This document shows positions 18,426-27,530 of a stretch of 64,000 bases of DNA, piece by piece. Under the pieces are notes generated by a model, which had not been told where the DNA came from, made no database searches, and was given only the letters and a program-made list of their open reading frames with translations. The stretch comes from Bradyrhizobium arachidis (GTDB lineage: Bacteria > Pseudomonadota > Alphaproteobacteria > Rhizobiales > Xanthobacteraceae). Positions within the stretch are counted from its first letter, which is position 1. Each line of letters begins with the position of its first letter. Location of the stretch: NCBI RefSeq assembly GCF_024758505.1, contig NZ_CP077970.1, positions 1,736,001-1,800,000 on the forward strand. Reading direction: 5' to 3'. A program made the translations under genes and the position numbers.

Positions 18426-18447
18426 CATCTCGCGGAGGATTAGGTGA
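18007..18447 (+). CDS. tnpA: TnpA, Y1 HUH transposase of IS200/IS605 family
   Basis: The single-strand transposase that cuts at the end hairpins. HLVFVTKCRRGVL is the typical N-terminal strand, DDHVHLLVNYPP holds the HUH pair, LVNSLKGVSSRLL the following helix, and IIAEYVQSQR the catalytic Tyr. The frame is open from 17938 but has no ATG; TTG at 18007 is the first usable start, and relatives carry about 10-15 more residues upstream, so the N-terminus may be damaged. The reading continues past the catalytic Tyr through the end hairpin, giving an unusual Pro/Ala/Arg-rich tail. It is divergent from tnpB. Confidence 0.82.
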   Translation: MVFVTKCRRGVLSERAIGDLRSIFAKVCKDFEAELIECDGEDDHVHLLVNYPPKVALSKLVNSLKGVSSRLLREWRPEVHMRGRDAALWSPSYFVGSCGGAPLSIIAEYVQSQRQPRRPGRPSTSGAAAAAIPPRPAGRGISRRIR

Positions 18448-18481
18448 CCGCATTTTATAACGACTGACTTTTCCGATCCTC

Positions 18482-18520
18482 CAGCGGCTATAGCCGCTGC
18501 TTCTCAGCTAGCTGAGAAGC
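18482..18520. repeat. Two adjacent perfect palindromes
   Basis: CAGCGGCTATAGCCGCTG (18482-18499) and a 22-bp perfect palindrome centred at 18509/18510 (18499-18520) that begins GCTTCTCAGCT share one base. They lie about 57 bases outside the IS605 end hairpin. Confidence 0.9.
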
Positions 18521-18950
18521 TTATTGCTAAGGCGTCACTTCCCGCGTGAGGGGAAAGAGGTTCGTCGCGCTTCTGTCGTCAGACATCCTTCGGCCACGCT
18601 ATTTGCGGACGCGGTCGACGCGATCTAGCCTGCCAGACATTCGCGCTTGCCATGAATGTTCCGCTCGATGAGCACGACATTGAACCTATCGCAATCCAAG
18701 CGGTGAAGCAGGTCTCGCCGAAAGTGAGGCCACCAACAAGCGCGCCAGGACTCCGGCTTTGCCAGCGAACTAGCTGTATGCATTAGCGTGCGGGGACGAC
18801 CCTCGTGCTTCCAATCCGATCACCGCTTAGCAAAGTACCGGATGGGCTCGACCAGCGCGCCAACATCGGCGTCGAAGCGTTGGTGGGCCGCCGGGGCGAG
18901 GCGGTTGGCTGTCCTGTTGGTGCTGTCGATTTTGCTCAGAGCTCAGCTGG
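18521..18950. other. No gene supported
   Basis: A short plus-strand frame (FALAMNVPLDEHDIEPIA at about 18643-18700) looks weakly protein-like but lacks a start and is followed by stops. It is probably decayed sequence. Confidence 0.35.
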
Positions 18951-19039
18951 AAACGTCCCGCTTTGCCTCTGACCATGCGGCTTCGCGCGCCATCTTTCCT
19001 CCGCGAACCAGACCACGGTATCCAGGGCTTTCTCTTGCT

Positions 19040-19527
19040 TCATGCCGTAGGTCGCGCCATACACGCGCGAAGAGTCATGGCTTTGGCCCTATCGTTGAAA
19101 ATCGTAAAATGCTCTTCCGTCGGGAACTGGCTACGACCGATCGCTTTGACCTTGCCGTCGTGGAGCATGAGTTGTTTCGTGTGCTTCAGCCGAAGGAAGA
19201 CCCGCTTGACAGTATCTTCGGCTGCCCACGGATCATGGCCAGCGCCGGCAACGTCGAGAGAATTTCTTGCCGATATGTCAGCCTTACGGCGGAATATTGC
19301 GCGAGTGCGTTCCCCAGGATCGTCGTGATGTTGGAATGCAGGGAAACGATTTCGATCGTCCCGATTTGCAGAAAGACCGGTTGCTCCCCGTTGATGTGAA
19401 AATGGCCGGCATAGCTGTAGATGTCGGCGCGGAGCTCGCTCTCCGAGATCAAAATCGTTCCCGTAAGACTCTGGCCAGTGACAAGCTCCACGCCGTGCAG
19501 CGGCTTTCCGCTCTCCATCTTCGACAT
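19040..19527 (-). pseudogene. ApeA-like HEPN protein, N-terminal fragment with frameshift
   Basis: On the minus strand, MESGKPLHGVELVTGQSLTG (start 19518) leads into beta-rich sequence GEQPVFLQIGTIEIVSLHSN and VRLTYRQEIL. A shift near 19265 then continues as DPWAAEDTVKRVFLRLKHTK and HDGKVKAIGRSQFPTEEHFT, ending around FNDRAKAMTLRA. This order resembles the N-terminal domain of ApeA-like abortive-infection HEPN proteins. The C-terminal HEPN RNase domain is missing, so the gene is dead. The family call is from pattern memory only. Confidence 0.5.
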
Positions 19528-19648
19528 GCAACACATTCGGGCTGCCTTCGGCCTGCGCCCAGCAACACGCATCTGGTACATTGCGGCGGTCTTGATGCTC
19601 AGCAGGAACTCTAACTATATCCCGCGCGTTCAATCTGGAGTTACTTTG

Positions 19649-19855
19649 GTGGCAATAGGTACAGTGAAATGGTTCAGCCCGACTAAGGGCTACGGCTTCA
19701 TCAAGCCAGATGACGGCGGCCCCGATGTCTTCGTGCACATCCGTGCCGTAGAAAAGGCCGGCTATGCCGAGTTGGCAGAGGGTGCTAAGATCAGCTATGA
19801 GACAAGGGTCGGACATTCTGGCAAAATTTCCGCCGAAAATCTCCGACTTGGATAA
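19649..19855 (+). CDS. csp: Cold-shock-domain protein
   Basis: A 68-residue CspA-family nucleic-acid chaperone. RNP1 is KGYGFIKPDD and RNP2 is DVFVHIRAV, followed by EGAKISYETRVGHSGKISAENLRLG. The GTG at 19649 was chosen because GGAG at 19637-19640 precedes it and it aligns with the usual MATGTVKWF start. The longer open frame from 19421 overlaps the ApeA-like fragment antisense and is not native. Such proteins melt RNA structure and may act in stress or symbiosis. The gene is intact. Confidence 0.93.
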   Translation: MAIGTVKWFSPTKGYGFIKPDDGGPDVFVHIRAVEKAGYAELAEGAKISYETRVGHSGKISAENLRLG

Positions 19856-20524
19856 TTTCGCTCGCGCGAACATAAGGGCAGCCCAACCATTCGTCATTCT
19901 AGCTCCGCCTCGGGCTTGCCCGCGAGGTGTAGGTACGGCCCCAGCATATCCCCCCGGAGCCGCTGAGGCCGTTTCCTTTCTGGCGCTGTGAGTAGGCGTG
20001 CTTCGGAGGTGGATTGTGTGAGTGCTTCCGCAGACGACTCCGTTGATGCATTTTGGTGCGCCTGCTTTTGCTCGAATGTCAGCTCGTCAGCCCTCTAAAG
20101 GCAGCCTGGTCCAGAATTCTCCAACGCATCATCAGAATGGCTTTCAGACGCGCCATTCGTTTTTCTAATTCGCGCATTAGGGCCGCTTCATCGTGACGTT
20201 CGCGTACAGGTGACGACAAGTTTCAAAGGACGGGGGTATCATTCGCGTCTGCAACTCCTGGCGAAAGTAATCCAGGTCACTATTCCAAGACGTGCGAGCT
20301 GTTCGCTCGAACCCACCTGAGTCTTGGATAGTCTCGTGCAGCGGAAGGCTGACGCTTAATCCGACGAAAAACTGCGCGCACGCGCGACCAAAGCAGAATT
20401 TCGGCGACACATGGCGGAATACCGGGAAGTTTTCTCCTGCGTTGCAACGTACAATCTGCGACACGTGGAGCTAAGCTGGCATTTGCAGAACCGGCTATCC
20501 ATTGAGATCCGCACTAAGGGGCGA
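19856..20524. other. No gene supported
   Basis: No convincing ORF or RNA gene. It probably contains the promoter of the hydrolase-fold gene. An in-frame ATG at 20411 is an alternative start for that gene. Confidence 0.4.
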
Positions 20525-21583
20525 ATGGGGATGGACGGCGCTGCGTGGCCTCAGGTGAGGGGCGATCTTTCATCCACACGGTGGGGCGCCGCGGCGTTCC
20601 TCAACAATCTCGAAACCGCCTGCACAACCATTAGTCGAACTGAATGGGTCGTAAGATGGACAAACATCGGCGACGCCCACTGCCTTCTTGGTGATACCAA
20701 CATCGAGGAGGGATACTTTGATGAGGTGGCAGAAGATTGGCTATGCGCGCTAACCGCCTTTGAAGTTGCCAGGCGACTAGCATGTGAAGACGCTTCAAAA
20801 ATCGGAGAAGTTTCGGCTAAGATCGATGCCGTCCTTAAAAAATTCGGAAAGCTGGGGCCGAAGGTCGAGCGAGTAAAAATTGAGTGCTGCGATCAATTTG
20901 AGATTTCAGCTCACTACTTGCCCGCTGGCGATCGCAGTTCAAGCGCCCCAGCAATTCTTTGCATTAGCACGGAAGGGGAAACAGCGACGACACTGCTCGG
21001 AAGGCTCTTGCCTGTCGTGATGCATAGAGGCATGTCCGTCCTTGTGGTCGCTTATGACGACCTCTCAGATACTGAACGCAGTCAATTGGATATGTTCCTG
21101 TCTTGCTGTGTGGATTACTTATCAGCCCGGTCTGACGTTGATGCTGCTCGTATTGGCGTATACGGAGATGGGCTGTCCGCTGCCCTGGCAACCGACCTCG
21201 CAGCATTTGACAGTCGTGTGTCCGCCGCGGTTTGTGACGGCGGTCTTTGGAATTGGACTCGGATGCAGGCGTCTGTCGATTGGCTAACCGGAGCTGCCGA
21301 TGTGTCGGATGATCAAGTGCTTTCAGCCCGTCGCTTGCGATTGCTCCGGCAGCTGAGATGCCCAGTTCTCGTGGTGGCTGGTGGACGTGGCATCGTCAGT
21401 GCAGCGGAAGCAATGAAACTACTAGGTGATGGCGCCGGTGCCCCCATTGATCTGCAGTTGGCGATACCGAGGATGATCACGATAGACGGAGAAGAGGTCG
21501 AAAATTTCCTGACTGCCGACGACCGCATCTTCGGCTGGCTCGAGCATAAGCTTGTGCTGAAGTCGCTCTCAAACCATTGTTGA
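20525..21583 (+). CDS. Alpha/beta-hydrolase-fold protein without catalytic triad
   Basis: A protein of about 352 residues with the same layout as the hydrolase at 9516: an N-terminal helical region (WGAAAFLNNLETACTTISRT) and an alpha/beta core. Aligned by eye with that paralogue, the nucleophile elbow RIGLWGNSYGG reads RIGVYGDGLSA here, the acid site LEGGADALV reads VAGGRGIVS, and the histidine site DGEHTIYN reads DGEEVENF. Ser, Asp and His are therefore all replaced, while the ORF stays intact. It may be a binding or scaffold protein rather than an enzyme. Start 20525 has a purine-rich AAGGGG upstream; 20411 is possible. Confidence 0.75.
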   Translation: MGMDGAAWPQVRGDLSSTRWGAAAFLNNLETACTTISRTEWVVRWTNIGDAHCLLGDTNIEEGYFDEVAEDWLCALTAFEVARRLACEDASKIGEVSAKIDAVLKKFGKLGPKVERVKIECCDQFEISAHYLPAGDRSSSAPAILCISTEGETATTLLGRLLPVVMHRGMSVLVVAYDDLSDTERSQLDMFLSCCVDYLSARSDVDAARIGVYGDGLSAALATDLAAFDSRVSAAVCDGGLWNWTRMQASVDWLTGAADVSDDQVLSARRLRLLRQLRCPVLVVAGGRGIVSAAEAMKLLGDGAGAPIDLQLAIPRMITIDGEEVENFLTADDRIFGWLEHKLVLKSLSNHC

Positions 21584-21920
21584 GTTGCATAGCAGCGAAA
21601 ACCTTTGTGACCCGCGCTGCTATATGGCGTTCAAGCCATAGACGATGTCTCCATCAAGTCCCTTCCCAAATCTCAGGCCGAACCTGCATGCGGCGGTTGA
21701 CTGCAGGCTCGATATACATGGCCCCTGATAACGCCAGAACAACCTGGTTCCGGTTGTAGAAGATCCGTAGCCTAGCCTTCCAATCCAATTGCGCTGCCAC
21801 GCCCATCCTCGCGCGACACTTTGTGCCGTTAGGAGATCGGGAGGTGGCAGCGGCAAGAGGCTCCGCGGTCCAAGTGGTCCCAAGCGAGCAAGCTCTGATG
21901 CTTGCTCTGGACACGTAATT
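21584..21920. other. Convergent intergenic stretch
   Basis: Between the hydrolase-fold gene and marR. A minus-strand frame (LDWKARLRIFYNRNQVVLAL, ending RMQVRPEIWEGT near 21654) looks protein-like but is short and unrecognised. Confidence 0.3.
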
Positions 21921-22403
21921 TTACAATATCCCAATGCTGAGCTTTTGAGATGCCAATCGGCTATTTTTCGCAATTAAGATGAGCCGTTTGTTGACGTAGT
22001 GAAGAGACTCCTCGTCCAGCCCATCAAGCATTGTGGCGTTGAGGGATTGTCTTTTGATTGACAGCTTCCGGATTTCCGCCTGCGCTTTTTGAGTCAGCGA
22101 TATTCGCAAGTATCTCGCATCATCGGGCGAGGTCACGCGGGAAAGGAGCTCCATTGCTTCCAGTTTCTTTGTTTGGTTGGTGACGAAGGCGGGATGAATT
22201 CGCAGCTTGTTCGCAACAGCTATCCCTGAGACTCCTCGGCCTTCATCGAGTTCGTCGACGGCCATCAAGATCAGCCACTGCGGTTCGGTTATGCCTAGTA
22301 GCTGAGCCCAAGTCTTGTGTATTTCCTCGAGTTGGGAATTGACCTCGACGATATTCCAGATGAATTCACTAACGGCTCGATCGAGTTGTTCTTTCACTTG
22401 CAT
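21921..22403 (-). CDS. MarR-family transcriptional regulator
   Basis: A 160-residue winged-HTH protein. The recognition region is ISGIAVANKLRIHPAFVTNQTKKLE written in MarR style: core VANKLRIHPAFVTNQTKKLE, and the wing is LLSRVTSPDDARYLRISLT, which contains the conserved D-x-R. N- and C-terminal helices for dimerisation flank these. ATG 22403 was preferred to 22514 because the extra 37 residues have no family counterpart. MarR proteins usually repress nearby genes and release DNA on binding phenolic ligands. A dyad with two CAATTG boxes upstream (22521-22549) is a candidate autoregulatory site. It is convergent with the hydrolase-fold gene. Confidence 0.88.
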   Translation of the reverse strand: MQVKEQLDRAVSEFIWNIVEVNSQLEEIHKTWAQLLGITEPQWLILMAVDELDEGRGVSGIAVANKLRIHPAFVTNQTKKLEAMELLSRVTSPDDARYLRISLTQKAQAEIRKLSIKRQSLNATMLDGLDEESLHYVNKRLILIAKNSRLASQKLSIGIL

Positions 22404-22520
22404 GTTGTTGTTCCCGGCAATTCTAGATTCGCCGATACGCGCACAAACGATGTTCACTCCGGCGGAAACGTACGTACCCTTCCCGTGCGACCGATAATAG
22501 AGCTCACACGACACACTGCA

Positions 22521-22549
22521 TCAAAAACAATTGAGGCGTGCAATTGATC
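22521..22549. promoter_or_regulatory. Candidate MarR operator
   Basis: Two CAATTG boxes (22528-22533 and 22541-22546) separated by seven bases and flanked by TCAAAAA and AT form a dyad of the size bound by MarR dimers, about 120 bases before marR. Confidence 0.4.
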
Positions 22550-22559
22550 TAAGTGTGCA

Positions 22560-23466
22560 TTGAAGCTGGATGTCGAGCAGGTGTCACTTTTGCGTCTACT
22601 TGTAATTTAAGCGGCGTTCGCCTTGGTTCCGATACACTCATCCACCCAAACTTCGTCCACGAAATCGTCTTGCTATAGAATAATGTTGCTTTCATCGAAA
22701 CGCGCACATGATTTCGATCTGACGCCTTATCGAAGGCGAGCGATACTATTCGGCAAGTCGTGGCGAAACGCCTGTGCTTCGCCGGGGTGCTGACTGTGAG
22801 CAGCAGTTCAATAGGACAGCTCTATTCGATAGATTTTGCTTCAAATTCCAAAGAGAGCGCTCATCGCCGTCATCCTCAGGACACGACACGCCTTTAAGGT
22901 GATGGGCTCGGTAACGGCCTATCCCTCAACAGGGCTGAAGGCGTGCGGGCGGGCCGTGCTGCGGCCCTCGGGAAATATCGCCGTCGAGCGGCGAATTTGT
23001 TTGCGTCCTCGGACCTGGCGCGTCCGGCAGAGACAAAGCCTTGTACGTTGCCGGACTTGTCGGTTCAACTCTAGCGTGGTCTATCGCGATCACCAGGAGC
23101 CGGCGCCGACAGCTTGAGAGGCTTTCCAAGCATGCGAGGGCGTCGCGCGGAGATGGTAAATCTCTGCCGATCGGCACTTCTTGAATGATTTGGGACTTCA
23201 ACGTACGCCACGATCGCAATCCATACGTTCATAGCGATTGCGCACAGATTGCGCAGGCCAAATGCTTGGCGCGTAGTATCGGCTGCGTTGGCGCGTTCAG
23301 ATCTGGTCGGTTCGCGCTCAGAGAAACTTTTGTTCGAGGTTGCGTCAGCCTGCGGTTAGAATTGCAAGGACCTGACCGTTACGAGCAGTCCGCTTCCTGA
23401 CGACCGTAGCATCAAAAATGTGGCGGAAGCGAACGCCGAAGGCGAGCCCCTTAATCGTAATCGTTG
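22560..23466. other. Long stretch without a supported gene
   Basis: A plus-strand frame near 23040-23110 (KALYVAGLVGSTLAWSIAIT) could be a decayed membrane segment. Otherwise nothing is recognisable. Confidence 0.35.
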
Positions 23467-24411
23467 TCAGTCCTCCCTTGATGTAAGAAAGGCGCGGTAA
23501 GCCTGCCGGATGCCATCATTCAGGGAGTTTTCGCGCGCCAGCCCAACTCTGCGAGACGGCCGACGTCGAGCAACTTACGCGGCGTACCGTCGGGGCGAGA
23601 GGCATCGAAGGCGATCTCACCTCGATAGCCAACGACCTCCGCGACAAGGCGGGCAAATTCCAAGATCGTAACGTCCTCGCCGGTTCCTATATTGATCAGT
23701 TCCGCGCCCGAATAGATCTTCATTAGCTGGACGCAGGCATCCGCCATGTCGTCGACATAAAGAAATTCGCGGCGGGTGTGCCGGTGCCCCACACCAGGAC
23801 GCTTTTTGCACCAGAGACCTTGGCTTCGTGAAAACGGCGGATCAGAGCTGCGACCACATGACTATATTCGGGATGGTAGTTGTCGCCGGGGCCGTAGAGG
23901 TTGCTCGGCATCACGCTTATGAAGTCACTTCCGTACTGACTGCGATAGGCTTCCACGAGCTTGATGCCGGCGATCTTGGCGATCGCATAGGGCTCATTGG
24001 TCGGCTCGAGCGGACCGGTCAGAATCATGTCCCCGCGCAATGGCTGAGGAGCAAGTTTTGGATAGATGCAGGAGGAGCCCAAGTACATCAGCTTCTCCGC
24101 ACGGTTTAGATGCGCGGCATGGATGACGTTCGCAGCGATCGCGATGTTGTCGTAAAGAAATTCGGCGCGCAGTGTATCATTGGCGACTATGCCGCCAACC
24201 TTGGCGGCAGCCAAAAATACCACCTGCGGCCGCGTCTTGGCGAACCAGCCGAATACCTGGGCCTGGTCGCGCAAATCAACCTCGCTTCGCTCAATGGTGA
24301 CGAGCCGCGTGTCTTCCTGCGCGAGCCGGCGCATCAGCGCGGCCCCGACCATGCCGCGATGGCCGGCTACATAGACGTCTTGCCTTTCAGCTCAAACGGT
24401 GCGCTTGCCAT
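23467..24411 (-). pseudogene. nolK: GDP-L-fucose synthase NolK, three frameshifts
   Basis: NolK converts GDP-4-keto-6-deoxymannose to GDP-L-fucose for NodZ. The minus strand carries the whole protein in four pieces. [11 protein letters not shown] starts at 24411 and overlaps the noeL stop. After a one-base loss near 24385 the Rossmann start [15 protein letters not shown] follows, with AAAKVGGI and the SSCIYP and YAIAKIAG motifs (catalytic Ser-Tyr-Lys). After another shift near 23775 it continues [18 protein letters not shown]. After a third shift near 23520 it ends [18 protein letters not shown]. The length across all frames (about 314) is normal. Either the gene has decayed or the read has repeated indel errors. 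Confidence 0.88.
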
Positions 24412-25477
24412 TTTCAGCTTCCCGTTTCGCCTCGGCAAGGTCGCTTGCGACCATCTCCTGCACGAGCTGCGCAAAGCTGCGCTTCGGTTTCCAACCAAGC
24501 TGTTCGCGCGCCTTGCTGGCATCTCCAATGAGAAGATCAACCTCCGTCGGGCGGAAATAGGTCGGGTCGATCCTAACCACGGCTTTGCCGCTCTTGGTAT
24601 CGACGCCAGTTTCCTCTACGCCCTTGCCGCGCCATTCGATGCGGCGACCGACTTCGGCAAAGCCGAGTTCGACCATCTCGCGCACCGACCGCGTTTCGCC
24701 GGTTGCGAGCACGAAATCGTCGGGCCTCTCCGCCTGCAGAATCATGTGCATGCCTTCGACGTAGTCGCGTGCATGCCCCCAGTCGCGCTTGGCTTCGAGG
24801 TTGCCAAGATAAAGTGTCTCCTCGAGACCGACCTCAATGCGGGCGACGGCGCGAGTGATCTTGCGGGTAACAAAGGTCTCGCCGCGGATTGGGCTTTCGT
24901 GATTGAACAGAATGCCGTTACTTGCGAACATGCCATAGGCTTCGCGGTAGTTCACCGTGATCCAATAGCCGTAGAGCTTTGCCACACCATAGGGCGAGCG
25001 CGGATAAAAAGGCGTGGTCTCCTTCTGGGGGACTTCCTGAACCAGGCCGTAAAGCTCGGACGTAGACGCTTGGTAGAAGCGCGTCTCTTTCTCCAGGCCA
25101 AGAATCCGGATCGCCTCGAGCAGGCGTAGCACGCCAATCGCGTCTGCGTTTGCGGTATATTCCGGGCTTTCAAAGCTCACGCCGACATGGCTTTGGGCGG
25201 CCAGATTGTAGATCTCGGTTGGCCTGATCTGCTGGACCAAGCGGATCAGATTGGTCGAGTCGGTCATGTCACCGTAGTGCATGAGAAACGGCACACTGCC
25301 GGCATGCCGGTCCTGATAGAGATGATCGACGCGCGCGGTGTTGAAGGAAGATGACCGCCGCTTAACGCCATGCACGATATAGCCGAGCGACAGTAAATAT
25401 TCGGAGAGATAGGCGCCATCCTGGCCGGTCACACCGGTGATCAGAGCGACCCGCCTTTGAGAGTTTTCGTTAGTCAA
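24392..25477 (-). CDS. noeL: GDP-mannose 4,6-dehydratase NoeL
   Basis: This enzyme makes GDP-4-keto-6-deoxymannose, the first step to GDP-fucose for Nod-factor fucosylation. It is an extended SDR enzyme of 361 residues with the NAD(P)-binding [15 protein letters not shown] at about 14-29, the [16 protein letters not shown] segment, the catalytic Thr/Glu in ASTSELYG, and [10 protein letters not shown] (Tyr and Lys). The C-terminal [21 protein letters not shown] is complete. The length and sequence are normal. It overlaps the start of nolK by 20 bases, so the two form an operon. No nod box was found in the 250 bases upstream. A chromosomal gmd copy may also exist elsewhere. Confidence 0.92.
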   Translation of the reverse strand: MTNENSQRRVALITGVTGQDGAYLSEYLLSLGYIVHGVKRRSSSFNTARVDHLYQDRHAGSVPFLMHYGDMTDSTNLIRLVQQIRPTEIYNLAAQSHVGVSFESPEYTANADAIGVLRLLEAIRILGLEKETRFYQASTSELYGLVQEVPQKETTPFYPRSPYGVAKLYGYWITVNYREAYGMFASNGILFNHESPIRGETFVTRKITRAVARIEVGLEETLYLGNLEAKRDWGHARDYVEGMHMILQAERPDDFVLATGETRSVREMVELGFAEVGRRIEWRGKGVEETGVDTKSGKAVVRIDPTYFRPTEVDLLIGDASKAREQLGWKPKRSFAQLVQEMVASDLAEAKREAENGKRTV

Positions 25478-26184
25478 ATTCTACCCTATGCAAACGAATT
25501 GATCGGTTTCTGTACCCCTCGGTCACCGTCGTACGCACTCGGCTGGAACTTTATTCGAGGGGTCAAAACCAGCCACGGTGATAAACAAAAGGTGGCGCAA
25601 GGACAATAGACGCTTACGACAATGATTTTGCAGAGCTTTTAGCCGCTTTCCAGATTTAGCCGTGCAAGACGTCCAGAGAAGCTGCTCCGAGCGGGATGCG
25701 GCCTTAGATGCTCTGACATGCACTCTCTGTCGGCGGTCGCAGGCCCGCCCACGATGTTATTTAGGCGCCGCAATCTCAGAGCGATAAAGACAAATCGAAA
25801 TCGTGAGGATCCACCATCAGAGCGAGCGAGTGAAATCCATCAAAAAATGCGATCAGGCGCGGAATTAATGCGTGGACACAGAACTCCTTGCATCAATCCA
25901 AATGGAGACCTTGGCTACCTCGCAATGAGAACGCCAGCCTTCTACATCCGCCTCTTTGCAGGCAGCTAGAGGGAGCGAGTCATCAAAACCATCGTCAATC
26001 GGCGAAGGGTGATGGGAGCACGACATTGCTAGCGCGATCCGCATAAGGAGTTGGACAAAACGCCCTGGGATGATTTGGGGCAGGCACGGGTCAAGCAGTA
26101 ATAGAAGCTAGGTGATTTATCCCACTTGAATTTAGGAACACGCGATCCGTATTATCTTCCTCATGAGGGCATGGGGATCTCCAA
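25478..26184. other. Upstream region of noeL and small ORFs, no gene seen
   Basis: Searched by eye for a nod box reading toward noeL and for open frames with protein-like composition. None was convincing. Confidence 0.4.
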
Positions 26185-26385
26185 ATGTTGGATGCCGCTA
26201 CCGCCGACCTTCTACGCGCTGTCCTCGATGAGGTCTGCGCGAGCATTTCTCGCTACGAAACGGGCGTCCGCGCCCATGTGGCCGCTAGACTTTTGGAAGC
26301 CGCCACCAGAGGCGAAACGATGCCCAGCCGCCTCAAGCAGATTGGTGTCGAAGCGCTTCGTGAAGCACCGACCATGTGGCGATAG
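26185..26385 (+). CDS. Small helical protein of unknown function
   Basis: A 66-residue protein whose pattern (MLDAATADLLRAVLDEVCAS, then YETGVRAHVAARLLEAA) is typical of small conserved rhizobial proteins seen in many Bradyrhizobium genomes. It is predicted all-helical and cytoplasmic, with no membrane segment or catalytic motif. It is followed 27 bases later by another small gene on the same strand, so the two may be co-transcribed. No function is assigned. Confidence 0.7.
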   Translation: MLDAATADLLRAVLDEVCASISRYETGVRAHVAARLLEAATRGETMPSRLKQIGVEALREAPTMWR

Positions 26386-26412
26386 GCGCGGACAATATGA
26401 TGTCTCATTCAG

Positions 26413-26715
26413 GTGAATTTCCAAGTTACCGTCCTAAAGATCCTTGTGAGCTATCCGGACGGCTTCGCGCCGATGGCGGAGCTTAAACGCGACATGGCGA
26501 TTCTAGCGACGAGTGGTCGCGAGTGGGCCGAGCGCACGGCGAGAATGGCTGCGCGTGTCCAGAACCTCGACATCTTTTCTCAGAAACTCGTTGAGCGGAT
26601 GAACGGTGGCTGGCGTATCACTGAAGAGGGCCGTGCCGTCCTCGATCTGATGGAAGCGCGGCCGGTCGTTGCACAGCTGCCGCCGGAAATGAACGAATCT
26701 GCGTCCGAGCAATGA
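26413..26715 (+). CDS. Small winged-helix-like protein of unknown function
   Basis: A 100-residue protein starting at a GTG. The order of elements (VTVLKILVSYPDGFAPMAEL, helix REWAERTARMAARVQ, then WRITEEGRAVLDLMEA) resembles a winged helix in which the wing ends with a W-x-I-T-x-x-G motif, as in many small archaeal-like and bacterial DNA-binding proteins. It could be a regulator, but no relative is identified. It is in the same orientation as, and just after, the 66-residue gene. Confidence 0.7.
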   Translation: MNFQVTVLKILVSYPDGFAPMAELKRDMAILATSGREWAERTARMAARVQNLDIFSQKLVERMNGGWRITEEGRAVLDLMEARPVVAQLPPEMNESASEQ

Positions 26716-27165
26716 GAGTCTGAACACGGATCAAGAAATTCGTGCCGATGACGTGGACGCTAGAATGAGCTGCCTGGGAAAGGTGTGTCCTCAAGTCTCA
26801 TTCCCGTGGTCCATGTCCCGGTTCGGCTGCGACGGGATGCCGCGGCTAGTTCATTCCCGCTGATGAGAGACGGTATGCCGCAGGTGTTTCGTTCCCTGCA
26901 TACGGCATCGGCCTTGCCTTGCACGCAGAGAAGTCGAAAAAGCGATCGCAGTGATCTGATCCGTGCGGTCTCCGGCGTTTTCCGCGCTGCGCGCATGTGT
27001 CCTCTTACGTGTTCTACGCGCGTCGTTGCGCGCGAAACGCGTGTGACGCTGCCAGAGATCAAGACAGGGAACGGATTCGCGGTAGCTTGCCGCTCTCGTG
27101 ATCGAGCGTTCGCCTATTTCCGCTCGGGCGTGCTCATGCGGTTGCGGCCTACTTGGATTCCGCGA
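26716..27165. other. No gene supported
   Basis: Open frames on both strands are antisense pairs without recognisable protein pattern. Confidence 0.35.
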
Positions 27166-27348
27166 TCATGCCTCAGCCACACCCATTATACGGACGATGA
27201 AGCACAGCAGAGCGATTGAGGCGGCCCACAGCGCGAAGTACTCCCACCAACACAACTCACGCTCGGACGTCTCACGTGCGATGGTAGCAGCCAAGCCCCC
27301 CAAGGTTAATCCGGCTAGGACGATTACGAACAAATCAATGCCTTCCAT
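27166..27348 (-). CDS. Small two-helix membrane protein
   Basis: A 60-residue protein starting MEGIDLFVIVLAGLTLGGLA with a second hydrophobic helix YFALWAASIALLCFIVRIMG. A charged loop (ARETSERELCWW) separates the two helices. ATG 27348 was chosen over 27390 because a GGAG motif precedes it and the first helix then starts near the N-terminus. It is predicted to be an inner-membrane protein of unknown role. Nothing similar is adjacent. Confidence 0.55.
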   Translation of the reverse strand: MEGIDLFVIVLAGLTLGGLAATIARETSERELCWWEYFALWAASIALLCFIVRIMGVAEA

Positions 27349-27530
27349 ACTTGCTCCGTTCAACCAGGCGCGCAAATGTTGCCATCGCATCTCAACTGGC
27401 TTGTTTGGCGTTGTTCTGCGCCCGCGCCCCAGCAGTCGGCTTGAGCTCTAACGTCATCTCGGTTCTCTCCCACGTAAAGCTGGTTGCGGTTTGTGATCCA
27501 TACCGCGCCCAGCGTTGGCTAGACTGATGA

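Noticed and set aside
22515..22550. Nod-box-like ATCAAAAACAATTG upstream of marR
   Set aside because: Only the ATC and ACAAT part matches. The two CAATTG boxes fit a MarR operator better.
24110..25129. 339-codon plus-strand frame
   Set aside because: Antisense to noeL and nolK, which are clearly recognised on the minus strand.
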